Source of the DNA: Pedobacter schmidteae
GTDB lineage: Bacteria; Bacteroidota; Bacteroidia; Sphingobacteriales; Sphingobacteriaceae
DNA: 64,000 nt
Assembly (NCBI RefSeq): GCF_900564155.1
Contig: NZ_LS999839.1
Span: 1,237,097-1,301,096 of the forward strand
Reading direction: 5' to 3'
This document shows positions 44,823-54,752 of this stretch, piece after piece (position 1 is the first letter of the stretch; every line of letters begins with the position of its first letter). Below the pieces are notes generated by a model, which saw only the letters and a list, made by a program, of their open reading frames with translations, was not told the origin of the DNA and did not search any database. The position numbers were made by a program, and so were the translations under genes.

Positions 44823-47800
44823 ATGCCTCAACAGCCATTAAAAATATTACAAGCTTCTGCCGGATCAGGCAAAACATTCAGTTTAACAGCGCATTATTTA
44901 ACCTTGCTGTTATCCGGAGAAACCAAATACAGGGAAATTCTGGCGGTAACCTTTACCAATAAGGCCACCGAGGAAATGAAAACCCGCATTATGGAAGTGT
45001 TGCATGGTTTTGCCACAGGTGATGCACAGTTTGACGGCTACAGGGATATCGTGATCAAGGGAAATCCTTCGCTGGATGCCAGCAGTTTGAAAGAGAAGGC
45101 AGATAAGATTTATCGGAAAATCCTGCACGATTACAGCCGGTTTTCCGTAAGTACCATTGATGGGTTTGTACAAAAAGTAATCCGGGGTTTTGCTTTTGAA
45201 TTAGGACTGGATGCCGGGTACAACCTGGAAATGAATTATGATAAGGTTAAAGATGACCTGGTAACTAAGCTGGATGAGGCTCTGGATCATAACAAACAAC
45301 TTTTGCAATGGATTATTGATCTGGCGATAGAAAGGATAAATGACAATAAGAGCTGGAACTATAAGGCTGAGCTGTATAACCTGATTGGTGAAATATTTAA
45401 AGAGCGGTTCCAGGTTTTTGAAGAAGCTATTGATGCCCTTGGCCCCGATAGCATTGATGCGCTTTTTACCGAATATGTAAATACAACTAAAGCGGCGGTA
45501 AAAAGCTTTGAAACAGAACTGACCAACCTGGCTATAAAGGCCCAGGAGGTATTTAACCGGTTTGGGGTAGAGAAAGAGCATTTAAATAGAAAGTCGGTAA
45601 GCCCTCTGGCCAAAATTCCGTTCATCATCAAGGGGGACTTATCTAAGATAGAGCCGCTTTTTAATTATATTGATGAACCGGACATGTGGTTCCAAAAAAA
45701 TATCAATCTGGATGAAGTTTACCAGGCCATGAATCCAATATTGAAAGCGATCAGAACATACTATTTGGAGCATCTGCCCAATTATACACTAGCCATCGCT
45801 TTTAGTAAAAATCTCTATTATTTACGCCTGATGCAGGAGGTGGCATCGTTATTAAAAGTTTACCGCGAGGAAAATGATAACCTGCTGATTAGTGATGCGC
45901 AAAAGCTGATTACCGGAATTACTGATGACGCGGGAGATAATCCCTCTTTTATATGGGAAAAGGTAGGTACCCGGTACCGGAATTTTTTGTTTGATGAATT
46001 TCAGGATACCTCAACCAGTCAGTGGAACAGCTTCCGCTCACTGCTAACCAATGCGATCGCCACGCCAACAGAGGAATTTACAGACCATCTGATAGTGGGC
46101 GATACCAAGCAATCTATTTACAGGTGGCGTAACGGAGATTGGAATATTCTGCACCGGCAGGCAAAGTACGACATTGGTGCCGACCGCGTTTTGGAGGAAA
46201 GCCTGGAAGAGAATTATCGCAGTGCCGAGCACATCATCACTTTTAACAATTACATTTATAAGCAAATTCCGCTGTTGCTTCAAAATGAACTGAATCGGGG
46301 CCTGGAAGGTAAGCCGGAAGCATTGAATAGTTGGTGGCGGCAGCAAAGTTTTGATCGGATCATTACAGATATATACAGTACATCAACACAGCAGTTTGCT
46401 CCTAAAACGGCCATAGGCGGAACCATAAAGCTGCGAAAAATAGGGAAAGAGGATGTGCCGGAAGAGCAACGTTTTACCGAGACAGTATTTAGAGATATTG
46501 CATTAAATGAGATTGTTGTTGAAATTGGGCGCCTTAAAGCTGAGCAGGGCTATGCTGCAAGAGATATCGCCATATTGGTACGATCGAACACTGAAGCGAT
46601 AACCACAGTAAAGAAGCTGATGGGGCACGGCATAGATGTGATTTCGGGCGAAGCCTTACAGATTGCCAACAATTTGGGAGTGCAGCTGATTGTTGATACG
46701 ATGAAAGCGCTTATCGGATTGGATGCCGAAACGGCTTTGTATAAGGCTAATTGTATTGCTTTATATAATTCGTTAAAAAATATAAGTCCGGACGCAAATC
46801 ATTACCTCAATTTAAATCATACCTCCTTTAGCAGCTTGGGGGCAGTATTGCCCGCGTCCCTGTGTGAAAACTGGCAAAGTTGGATACAGTTGCCCTTGCC
46901 CGAACTGGTAGAAATGCTGATTGAGAGCTATGGTTTGAGCGAGATGGAAACGCATTTACCTTACCTTCTGGCATTCAGGGATCTGGCTGGTAATGCTACC
47001 AGATTGGGAGAAAAGGGAATTGTGGCCTTTTTAAGTTGGTGGGATGAAGAAGGGATATATAAATCTTTGCCTTCGCCCGAAAGCGCTGATGCGATACAGG
47101 TAATTACCATTCACAAATCAAAAGGACTGGCTTTTAGGGCTGTTTTTATTCCCTTTTGTAATTGGGAGATCAAAGGAAAGGTCAACTCTGTTTTTTGGGT
47201 GTCCTCGGAAAACACGGCCTTTGATGCATTACGGGGTATTCCATTGAGATACAATGAGTCGCTTAGTAATTCGACGGTTGCAAAGGCTTATTATGAGGAG
47301 TTATTATATAACCATATGGACGCATTAAATATGCTATATGTAGCCACCACAAGATCCCGGGATTATTTATATATCGCCACTATGGCAAAAAAGGATGCGG
47401 GCAAACTGAGTACTATTGGCGATGTGCTGAACATGTCCTTTGAAAATGATTTTGATGAAAACAATATTTATGAAATTTTAGATGAGGTGCCGGCAAAGGA
47501 AGGAAGGCAAAATGCTATAAAAGAGATAGCGCTGAGTCACTACCCCACTACGAGTCGTTTAGCAGAGCTATATATCCCGAATGAGGAGCAACACCTGAAA
47601 CATCTTTTAAACATTCAGAAATCGGGTAGAAGAGGATCTTTGCTGCATGATGTACTGGCAAATGTGGGAACTGTTAAAGAAGTTGACGGTTATCTGGATG
47701 GCCTGGTGCTGGAAGGATTGATATTGGAAAAGGAGAAAGGCGAATTACGTACTTCGGTACTGGATGTTTTGAACAACACGGACCTAAGGGTTATACTGGA

Positions 47801-48044
47801 TAGGGCCACAGAGAGCATTACTGAGAAGAATATTATTGATGCAGAAGGAAAAATGCATCGGCCGGACAGGGTACTGCTTAATGCCGATGAGGTGATTATT
47901 CTGGACTATAAATTTACGCTGCAGGAGGCGAAGGAGCATATAGAACAGGTATTGAATTATAAAGAGCTGTTTACCCAAATGGGCTACAGCAAGGTAAGTG
48001 GTTATTTATTTTACGCGGTGACCAAACAACTCAAATCTATTTAA
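44823..48044 (+). CDS. addA: AddA-like UvrD-type helicase/nuclease
   Basis: 1073 residues. Walker A ASAGSGKT (11-18), helicase motif Ia FTNKATEEMKTR, motif II FDEFQDTSTSQW (about 390), motif III GDTKQSIYRWR, motif V ITIHKSKGLAFRAVFIPF, motif VI LYVATTRSRDYLY, and a C-terminal RecB-type nuclease (RPDRVLLNADEVIILDYKF). With its partner it would resect double-strand ends for recombination. It is two bases from the AddB-like gene. Bacteroidota AddA is divergent, so the symbol rests on domain order and pairing. Confidence 0.85.
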   Translation: MPQQPLKILQASAGSGKTFSLTAHYLTLLLSGETKYREILAVTFTNKATEEMKTRIMEVLHGFATGDAQFDGYRDIVIKGNPSLDASSLKEKADKIYRKILHDYSRFSVSTIDGFVQKVIRGFAFELGLDAGYNLEMNYDKVKDDLVTKLDEALDHNKQLLQWIIDLAIERINDNKSWNYKAELYNLIGEIFKERFQVFEEAIDALGPDSIDALFTEYVNTTKAAVKSFETELTNLAIKAQEVFNRFGVEKEHLNRKSVSPLAKIPFIIKGDLSKIEPLFNYIDEPDMWFQKNINLDEVYQAMNPILKAIRTYYLEHLPNYTLAIAFSKNLYYLRLMQEVASLLKVYREENDNLLISDAQKLITGITDDAGDNPSFIWEKVGTRYRNFLFDEFQDTSTSQWNSFRSLLTNAIATPTEEFTDHLIVGDTKQSIYRWRNGDWNILHRQAKYDIGADRVLEESLEENYRSAEHIITFNNYIYKQIPLLLQNELNRGLEGKPEALNSWWRQQSFDRIITDIYSTSTQQFAPKTAIGGTIKLRKIGKEDVPEEQRFTETVFRDIALNEIVVEIGRLKAEQGYAARDIAILVRSNTEAITTVKKLMGHGIDVISGEALQIANNLGVQLIVDTMKALIGLDAETALYKANCIALYNSLKNISPDANHYLNLNHTSFSSLGAVLPASLCENWQSWIQLPLPELVEMLIESYGLSEMETHLPYLLAFRDLAGNATRLGEKGIVAFLSWWDEEGIYKSLPSPESADAIQVITIHKSKGLAFRAVFIPFCNWEIKGKVNSVFWVSSENTAFDALRGIPLRYNESLSNSTVAKAYYEELLYNHMDALNMLYVATTRSRDYLYIATMAKKDAGKLSTIGDVLNMSFENDFDENNIYEILDEVPAKEGRQNAIKEIALSHYPTTSRLAELYIPNEEQHLKHLLNIQKSGRRGSLLHDVLANVGTVKEVDGYLDGLVLEGLILEKEKGELRTSVLDVLNNTDLRVILDRATESITEKNIIDAEGKMHRPDRVLLNADEVIILDYKFTLQEAKEHIEQVLNYKELFTQMGYSKVSGYLFYAVTKQLKSI

Positions 48045-48046
48045 GC

Positions 48047-50902
48047 ATGAAGCCATTTTTACAGGAAGTAGCAGCAGATCTGGTCACAAAATTTGGGGAT
48101 AACCTACAGCATTGCGCCATCATTTTTAACAATAAAAGACCAGCGGCTTATTTGCAGAAGCATTTGGCTGATCTGATTGGAAAACCTTTTTTTAGCCCTT
48201 CTTTTTTTACTGTCCAGGAGTTTTTTGCCAAGTGGACCGAATACCGCATTGCCGATTTTTATATACAGTTTTTTACACTGCATAAAATTTATAACCAACT
48301 CTTGAAGGAAGAAGGAATGGAAGCCTTTTCGGGTAATAAATTTTTTCCTTTGGCCAAGATTATGTTAGCCGATTTTTCGCAGATAGATATTGACCTGGTT
48401 GATGCGGATAAAATTTACCGCGATCTGGAGGATATTTCGGTGATCAACAGAGAATTTGATTATTTAAGTCCGGAGCAGTATGCGTATTTATCGCAATTCT
48501 GGACTTCCTATTCGGAAGGTAAGCATAAAAGGCAGCAGGAATTATTCATAAAGATGTGGCGTAGGATGCCTAAGCTTTATCATAAGTTTCATGTGGCACT
48601 AAAAGAACAAGGATACGTGACCAATGGTGCCGTATACAGGGGGCTGGCCGAAGGCAATGCAAGTGAGCAGGATTTTATAAAAGGGTTTGAAAAGGGGAAA
48701 ATCATTTTTGCCGGCTTTAACGCATTAAGCAATGCCGAAGCAAAAATTTTTGTGAATTTGCAGGCGGCAGATAAGGCCTTGTTCTATTTTGATGCCGACA
48801 GTTATTACCTGGATGATCCGTTGCAGGAAGCAGGACTGTTTTTAAGAAAAAACATTTATCAGCTGGGCATTAAAAATGTCTTTGAAAAACAGCCTGGTTT
48901 GATGCGCAGGGAAAAACACAGGGTGAATGTATACAATGTGCAGGGACAGTCGGCACAAGCTAAGATCCTGAACAATATTTTAGAAGAGGATTATTTGGGG
49001 GTGGCCGGTGACAGGTCGGTGGCAGTTGTGTTGGCTGATGAGAGTTTGCTGATCCCCACGTTGCAGACCATTCCGGCCACTTATCAGGACAAAGATGTTG
49101 CGCTGAATGTCACTATGGGTTTTGCCCTCGCTGCTTCGAGTGTATATGGGCTGATTGATCTATGGTGTAGTTGTCAGCTGGAAATTCAGCAAACGGGACG
49201 TTTATCGTATAAAAATGTGGCTTCTTTTTTGGCGCATCCGCTAACCGGCCTAAGTCAGCATATGCGCGATAAGATTAAAACAGCTTTGCTGGCCGAGAAG
49301 GAAGTGGAAGTTCCCTATGCGAGGCTGATGAACCAGAAAGGTCTTTTTGAAGTGTTTTTTGGAAAGCTGCTGCATGCCGGTGAAGTAATGGAGCGGCTAC
49401 TGGAGATGATGAATATGGTGCTGTCGAGGCTTTCAAACGCGGGTGTGTTGAAGAAAATCGATGCCGAACTATTTGTGAAAACGATCCAGGAGCTGAACCG
49501 GCTATATGATACTTTTGGAAAGCATGTGGATCAGGAGGAGATTTCGTTTATCATTTCATTGGTGCAAAAAGCGCTGATGGGATTGGCGGTGCCACTTTCG
49601 GGCGACCCCCTGACCGGTATTCAGGTGATGGGTTTATTGGAAACTAGGAACCTTAATTTTGATAAGGTGGTGATGCTGGGCTTTAATGAAGGAATTGTGC
49701 CAAAATCTTCGGCCGGGAACAGCTTTATCCCTGATAGCATCCGCCGCGTTTATGGTTTACCTGTTCTGGAAAATCAGGATGCGATTTCGGCTTATATGGT
49801 ATACAGACTTATTCAGCGTGCCGGAGACATCAGTTTTGTTTACAATAGTCTTACTGACGAGTCGACGTCTGGCGAACCGAGCCGAATTTTGAAACAACTG
49901 GCCTATGAAAGTGGCTTTGAATTTAATTACTATTCGCTGAATTTGAAGGTAAAGACAGAACCGCTTAAGGAAATAATGATTCAGAAAGAAGGCAATGATG
50001 CTATTCAGAAAGGTTTGCAACGGTACCTGGATAAGCAGAAAACACTTTCTCCATCGGCACTGACGCAGTATATTCTTAACCCCATAGATTTCTTTTTCAA
50101 TTATATTGCCGGAATTAAAGAGCCGAAAGAAGTTACGGCAGTAGTAGAAGCCAATGAAGTAGGATCTATCCTGCACAAGGTGATGGAGTATTTTTATGAG
50201 GATTGTATTGGCCAGGAGATTACGGCTCCGTTGCTTAAGGAAAAACGGAAGCAGATTCCGGTTATGACCGAAAAGGCTTTTGCAGAGGTTATATTTGAAA
50301 ATCCTGATAAACCGGTGGCATTTAAAGGGATGCAAAAGGTAATCCTGGCTATTGTGGAGGCGTATGTTCATATCATTGTTAATCAGGATGAGACACAGGT
50401 ACCCTTTCGGATTGAGAGTTTGGAGCAGCGGGTGGAAGCAGATGTCAGTTTCCCGCTTCGCGGAAAAGAAGCGAGCATCAGGATTGGAGGGATTATTGAC
50501 CGGGTGGATTTAAAAGATGGAGTGATCAGGATTGTTGATTATAAAACCGGAAGTGATAAGCTCAGCTATAAAGATATCCCTGAATTGTTCAATACAGATG
50601 GGAAACACATCAATAAGGCCTTGATTCAGACTTTGCTATACACCTATGTTTATGAACAGTTTTCCGGAAAAACCGGTGTAGAACCCAATTTGTATGTAGT
50701 TAAAACGATGAGCCAGGATGGGGTATGGTTTAAATCGGGACGGCAGAGTTTATCGGGAGCTTACCTGGAAGAAGTGAAACCGGAGTTCTTATCGGCCCTC
50801 CGGGAAAAACTCACAGAGTTATTTGAGGGGCCTTATTTTAAATCGAGCCTTATCGAGGATAATTATAAATATTCTATTTATAAAACTTTATTTGGCAAGT
50901 AA
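48047..50902 (+). CDS. addB: AddB-like PD-(D/E)XK nuclease subunit
   Basis: 951 residues. The N-terminal half resembles an inactivated helicase: no Walker A is visible, but motif-like blocks such as VMGLLETRNLNFDKVVMLGFNEGIVPK remain. The C-terminal nuclease is clear: SALTQYILNPIDFFFNYIAG, EVGSILHKVMEYFYE, then GGIIDRVDLKDGVIRIVDYKTG (about residue 830) with the D-x(n)-DYK catalytic set. Immediately downstream of the AddA-like gene; the pair likely forms a two-nuclease end-resection complex. Confidence 0.83.
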   Translation: MKPFLQEVAADLVTKFGDNLQHCAIIFNNKRPAAYLQKHLADLIGKPFFSPSFFTVQEFFAKWTEYRIADFYIQFFTLHKIYNQLLKEEGMEAFSGNKFFPLAKIMLADFSQIDIDLVDADKIYRDLEDISVINREFDYLSPEQYAYLSQFWTSYSEGKHKRQQELFIKMWRRMPKLYHKFHVALKEQGYVTNGAVYRGLAEGNASEQDFIKGFEKGKIIFAGFNALSNAEAKIFVNLQAADKALFYFDADSYYLDDPLQEAGLFLRKNIYQLGIKNVFEKQPGLMRREKHRVNVYNVQGQSAQAKILNNILEEDYLGVAGDRSVAVVLADESLLIPTLQTIPATYQDKDVALNVTMGFALAASSVYGLIDLWCSCQLEIQQTGRLSYKNVASFLAHPLTGLSQHMRDKIKTALLAEKEVEVPYARLMNQKGLFEVFFGKLLHAGEVMERLLEMMNMVLSRLSNAGVLKKIDAELFVKTIQELNRLYDTFGKHVDQEEISFIISLVQKALMGLAVPLSGDPLTGIQVMGLLETRNLNFDKVVMLGFNEGIVPKSSAGNSFIPDSIRRVYGLPVLENQDAISAYMVYRLIQRAGDISFVYNSLTDESTSGEPSRILKQLAYESGFEFNYYSLNLKVKTEPLKEIMIQKEGNDAIQKGLQRYLDKQKTLSPSALTQYILNPIDFFFNYIAGIKEPKEVTAVVEANEVGSILHKVMEYFYEDCIGQEITAPLLKEKRKQIPVMTEKAFAEVIFENPDKPVAFKGMQKVILAIVEAYVHIIVNQDETQVPFRIESLEQRVEADVSFPLRGKEASIRIGGIIDRVDLKDGVIRIVDYKTGSDKLSYKDIPELFNTDGKHINKALIQTLLYTYVYEQFSGKTGVEPNLYVVKTMSQDGVWFKSGRQSLSGAYLEEVKPEFLSALREKLTELFEGPYFKSSLIEDNYKYSIYKTLFGK

Positions 50903-51005
50903 GGTACAAAGTGTAATTAAAACACGCTGATTTGAAGGACTTGCAAAACATATGTTTTGTGGCCCTAACGCTTTGTTTTCAAAGGTTTCAGCCCAATTGA
51001 TAAAC

Positions 51006-51036
51006 TTGCATTTGAATGCAATTTTATCTAAGTTTG
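51006..51036 (+). promoter_or_regulatory. Promoter of pdhB
   Basis: TTG at 51006-51008, 20 bases, then a perfect -7 box TAAGTTTG at 51029-51036; 25 bases before the pdhB start. Confidence 0.65.
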
Positions 51037-51061
51037 TGCCCAGTTAATATTTGAATATACA

Positions 51062-52048
51062 ATGAGAGAGATTCAATTTAGAGAAGCTTTGCGTGAAGCC
51101 TTAAGCGAGGAAATGCGTAAAAATGAAAACGTTTTCCTTATGGGCGAGGAAGTTGCGCAATACAACGGTGCTTATAAAGTTAGTCAGGGTATGCTTGATG
51201 AGTTTGGCGATAAACGTGTGATTGACACACCTATTGCTGAATTGGGCTTTGCCGGAATTGCTATAGGTTCTGCTATGAACGGGTTGATCCCGGTTGTAGA
51301 GTTTATGACCTTTAACTTCTCTCTGGTTGCTATCGATCAGATCATTAACGGCGCGGCTAAAATGTTATCAATGAGCGGCGGACAGTTCCCTGTTCCAATC
51401 GTTTTTCGCGGCCCAACAGGTAACGCAGGCCAGTTAGGTGCACAGCACTCTCAGAACTTTGAGAACTGGTATGCCAACTGTCCGGGTTTAAAAGTTGTAG
51501 TTCCTTCTACACCTTACGAAGCTAAAGGTTTGCTGAAACAGGCTATTTTAGATCCAGATCCGGTTATCTTTATGGAGTCGGAAGTAATGTATGGCGACAA
51601 AGGTGAAGTTCCTGAAGAAGAATATTACCTGCCTATTGGTAAGGCCAATATAGTTAAAGAAGGTACAGATGTAACCATTGTAACTTTTGGTAAAATGCTA
51701 ACCCGTGTGGTGAACCCTGCGGTTGAAGAACTGACTAAAGAAGGAATCAATGTAGAGGTAATCGATTTGCGTACAGTACGTCCTATTGATTATGCAACCA
51801 TCATCGAATCGGTGAAAAAAACAAATCGCCTGGTTGTCGTAGAGGAAGCATGGCCATTGGCTTCACTTTCTTCTGAGATTGCGTTTAACGTTCAGAAGAA
51901 TGCATTCGATTATCTGGATGCACCGGTATTGCGTATTACCTGCGCTGACGTACCGCTTCCGTATGCACCAACCCTGATTGCTGCAAGCTTACCAAACGCA
52001 GAGCGCGTGGTGAAAGCAGTAAAAGAGGTGATGTATGTAAATAAATAG
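51062..52048 (+). CDS. pdhB: Pyruvate dehydrogenase E1 component, beta subunit
   Basis: 328 residues, transketolase pyrimidine-binding and C-terminal domains. Family blocks: MGEEVAQYNGAYKVSQG, DTPIAELGFAGIAIG (Glu that activates thiamine diphosphate), GGQFPVPIVFRGPTG and GAQHSQNFENWY. With E1-alpha it decarboxylates pyruvate. The alpha subunit and E2/E3 are not adjacent; the gene is monocistronic with its own promoter and terminator. A branched-chain 2-oxoacid E1-beta is the alternative, less likely. Confidence 0.92.
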   Translation: MREIQFREALREALSEEMRKNENVFLMGEEVAQYNGAYKVSQGMLDEFGDKRVIDTPIAELGFAGIAIGSAMNGLIPVVEFMTFNFSLVAIDQIINGAAKMLSMSGGQFPVPIVFRGPTGNAGQLGAQHSQNFENWYANCPGLKVVVPSTPYEAKGLLKQAILDPDPVIFMESEVMYGDKGEVPEEEYYLPIGKANIVKEGTDVTIVTFGKMLTRVVNPAVEELTKEGINVEVIDLRTVRPIDYATIIESVKKTNRLVVVEEAWPLASLSSEIAFNVQKNAFDYLDAPVLRITCADVPLPYAPTLIAASLPNAERVVKAVKEVMYVNK

Positions 52049-52088
52049 TTAAAACTTGCCCGCTTTGAGGGGGCAATCAGGACATATG

Positions 52089-52120
52089 ATCCCGCTGGCA
52101 GACCCGGCGGGATTTTTTTT
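52089..52120 (+). terminator. Terminator after pdhB
   Basis: ATCCCGC-T-GG (52089-52098) pairs with CC-G-GCGGGAT (52104-52113), one T-G wobble, loop CAGAC, followed by seven further T. Confidence 0.9.
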
Positions 52121-52201
52121 AACATTTTATTTATTTGAGGATGTCAATTGTTAGGATTAATTTTGCCGGCAATTGTACGTTAGGAGATCAAAAAAAATTA
52201 A

Positions 52202-54511
52202 ATGAGCAATCATTCGAAAATCATTGCTGCAGAACTGGCAGTAACGGAAAAGCAGGTTATCGCGACTATTGAATTATTGGACGAGGGAGCAACTGTTCCT
52301 TTTATTTCGCGTTATCGCAAGGAGGCTACCGGAAGTTTGGACGAGGTGCAGGTAGCAGCTGTGCGCGACAGGTTTCAACAGTTGCGGGAACTGGATAAGC
52401 GTAGAGAGGCTATTTTGAAAGCGCTTGCTGCGCTGGATAAGCTGACGCCCGAACTGGAAGCACAGATCAACGCGGCTGAAAATATTGCTACAATAGAAGA
52501 TATTTATCTGCCATATAAACCTAAACGCAAAACAAGGGCTTCTGAAGCACGCAAAAAAGGATTGGAGCCGCTGGCTCTGCTGATTCTTGAGCAAGGAAAA
52601 GGATCGCCGGAAACAGAAGCCGGTAAGTTTTTAAGTGATGAACTGGGCGTAGGTTCTGTAGCTGATGCTTTGGCGGGGGCAAGAGATATTATTGCTGAGT
52701 TGGTGAATGAAAATGTAGAAGCCAGAACTGCTATGCGGAATTATTTTCAGCAGAAAGCAGCATTTAAATCTTTAGTGATTAAAGGCAAGGAAGAAGAAGG
52801 CATCAAGTATAAAGATTATTTTAATTGGGAGGAACCCCTTAAAACGGCGCCCTCACATCGTGTGCTGGCCATTCGCAGGGGAGAAAATGAAGGAATCCTT
52901 AAACTGGATGCCCTGCCTGCAGAAGAAGGAGCGATAGATATCCTGGAACGACAGTTTGTAAAGGGAAATAACGACTGTGCACAACAGGTGAAGCTGGCTG
53001 TACAGGATAGCTACAAACGTTTATTGGGGCCGGCTATGGAAACGGAGATTCGTGGTATTTCGAAAGAAAAGGCTGATGAAGAAGCGATTCGTGTATTTGC
53101 CGAAAATGCCCGTCAGTTGTTGCTTGCTGCACCTATGGGGCAGAAAAACGTACTGGCCATCGATCCGGGGTTCCGTACTGGTTGTAAAGTAGTATGCCTG
53201 GACAAACAAGGTAAATTATTAGAGAATACAACTATATATCCGCATACCGGACAGGGAAATGTTAAAAAAGCAGCAGATAAAATAACTGAGCTTTGCGGCA
53301 AATATGAAATAGAGGCTGTTGCCATTGGTAATGGTACCGCTGGTCGCGAAACAGAGGTGTTTGTGCGTGGTTTGAACATCCCGGGCGTTGTTGTAGTAAT
53401 GGTAAACGAGAATGGCGCTTCTATTTATTCCGCTTCGGAAGTAGCACGTGAGGAATTCCCGACGCAGGACATTACCGTTAGGGGAGCCGTTTCTATTGGC
53501 CGCAGGCTGATGGACCCGCTTGCCGAGCTGGTAAAAATTGACCCTAAGTCAATCGGTGTAGGACAATATCAACATGATGTAGATCAGAATAAATTACAGG
53601 CATCATTGGATGATACAGTAATGAGCTGTGTAAATGCAGTAGGTGTTGAGCTAAATACAGCTTCCAAACAGGTATTGGCTTATGTTTCGGGGTTGGGCCC
53701 GCAACTGGCCCAAAATATTGTTTCATACCGGAACGAACATGGTGCATTTAAAAATCGTGAAAGCCTGAAGAAAGTACCACGTTTGGGAGACAAAGCTTAT
53801 GAACAGGCAGCAGGTTTCCTGAGGATCAGAGATGCAGAAGCCGTGCTGGATTCAAGTGGCGTGCATCCTGAGCGTTACGCGCTGGTACATAAAATGGCCC
53901 GCGACTTAAATTGTAGCATCAACCAGCTGGTTAAAGATGCAACGCTGCAGAAGCAGATCAAGCTGCAACAATACGTGAGTGAGGAGATTGGCTTGCCAAC
54001 ATTAAACGATATTATGGCCGAACTGGCCAAGCCGGGAAGAGATCCGCGTGAGCAGTTTGAGGTGTTTAGCTTCACTGATGGTGTAAACGAGATTGCTGAT
54101 TTGAAAATAGGCATGAAACTGCCGGGTATTGTCACGAATATTACCAATTTTGGTGCTTTTGTGGATATAGGTGTACATCAGGACGGGTTGGTACATACAA
54201 GTCAGATTTCTGACAAGTTTGTGGCTAATGCTGCTGATGTGGTAAAGGTGCATCAAAAAGTAGAAGTTACCGTAGTAGAAGTGGACGTGGATCGTAAAAG
54301 GATTTCCCTATCAATGAAAAAGGAAGTAGGGGGTAAGTCTAAACAGGAGCATCGATCAAATGATAAGGCTAAAGGCTTTGCGAAAGGAGGCGGAAGTTCG
54401 CAGCATAAAAAAACGGTAAAACCTCAGCATAAAAGCGGACAGAAAGAAAAGGCACTTCCTGATGGGGATTTGCAGATGAAGCTGGAAGCGTTGAAGAATT
54501 TGTTCAAATAA
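52202..54511 (+). CDS. tex: Tex-family RNA-binding transcription accessory protein
   Basis: 769 residues. N-terminal Tex helical domain (VPFISRYRKEATGSLDE), YqgF-like RNase H fold (LAIDPGFRTGCKVV, about 318-330), helix-hairpin-helix motifs (SGLGPQLAQNIVSYRNEHGAF), and an S1 RNA-binding domain (MKLPGIVTNITNFGAFVDIG, about 640-712). A Lys/Gln-rich tail links to a short final helix (LQMKLEALKNLF). Tex binds nucleic acids and acts in transcription. Its stop is followed after 6 bases by the first copy of the palindromic repeat. Confidence 0.95.
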   Translation: MSNHSKIIAAELAVTEKQVIATIELLDEGATVPFISRYRKEATGSLDEVQVAAVRDRFQQLRELDKRREAILKALAALDKLTPELEAQINAAENIATIEDIYLPYKPKRKTRASEARKKGLEPLALLILEQGKGSPETEAGKFLSDELGVGSVADALAGARDIIAELVNENVEARTAMRNYFQQKAAFKSLVIKGKEEEGIKYKDYFNWEEPLKTAPSHRVLAIRRGENEGILKLDALPAEEGAIDILERQFVKGNNDCAQQVKLAVQDSYKRLLGPAMETEIRGISKEKADEEAIRVFAENARQLLLAAPMGQKNVLAIDPGFRTGCKVVCLDKQGKLLENTTIYPHTGQGNVKKAADKITELCGKYEIEAVAIGNGTAGRETEVFVRGLNIPGVVVVMVNENGASIYSASEVAREEFPTQDITVRGAVSIGRRLMDPLAELVKIDPKSIGVGQYQHDVDQNKLQASLDDTVMSCVNAVGVELNTASKQVLAYVSGLGPQLAQNIVSYRNEHGAFKNRESLKKVPRLGDKAYEQAAGFLRIRDAEAVLDSSGVHPERYALVHKMARDLNCSINQLVKDATLQKQIKLQQYVSEEIGLPTLNDIMAELAKPGRDPREQFEVFSFTDGVNEIADLKIGMKLPGIVTNITNFGAFVDIGVHQDGLVHTSQISDKFVANAADVVKVHQKVEVTVVEVDVDRKRISLSMKKEVGGKSKQEHRSNDKAKGFAKGGGSSQHKKTVKPQHKSGQKEKALPDGDLQMKLEALKNLFK

Positions 54512-54517
54512 AGGAGG

Positions 54518-54607
54518 AAAATAACCGTTCTCTTTAGAGGCTGGAATAAATTGTTTTTTCGATAAAAAAACAAATGAATCCGATGCCTCCTCCGAGAAGG
54601 TAATTTT
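54518..54607. repeat. Palindromic repeat element, copy 1
   Basis: Starts AAAATAACCGTTCTC (54518-54532), ends GAGAAGGTAATTTT (54594-54607); the two ends pair imperfectly (one mismatch, one bulged G; the stem extends to 54516/54609). Inside is a second hairpin, TTGTTTTTT (54551-54559) with AAAAAA-CAA (54565-54573). The same ends occur, inverted, at 61835-61920, with unrelated centres of similar size. Confidence 0.7.
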
Positions 54608-54620
54608 CCTTTTTAAAATA

Positions 54621-54652
54621 CAAAGGGTAGGAGGCTAAATTCCTGCCCTTTG
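54621..54652 (+). terminator. Hairpin after tex, possible terminator
   Basis: CAAAGGGTAGG (54621-54631) pairs with CCTGCCCTTTG (54642-54652) with one G-T wobble; 10-base loop. The following TGGTTTAATT is only weakly T-rich. Confidence 0.5.
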
Positions 54653-54684
54653 TGGTTTAATTGTATCATGTGTTTTTTTGGTTT

Positions 54685-54732
54685 AACTCTATTTGTTTTT
54701 ATTTGTATTAATTCTAAATAGAGTTATATTTG
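54685..54732 (+). promoter_or_regulatory. Promoter of the TonB receptor gene with overlapping dyad
   Basis: TTTG at 54702-54705, 19 bases, TATATTTG at 54725-54732: a perfect promoter. A perfect 10-bp inverted repeat, AACTCTATTT (54685-54694) and AAATAGAGTT (54716-54725), brackets the -33 box and abuts the -7 box, placed as a repressor site. Confidence 0.65.
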
Positions 54733-54752
54733 CCCGCAATAAAACCAACTAA

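Noticed and set aside
49757..50371. 204-codon minus-strand ORF opposite the AddB-like gene
   Set aside because: Shadow frame; the plus-strand nuclease domain is clearly the coding one.
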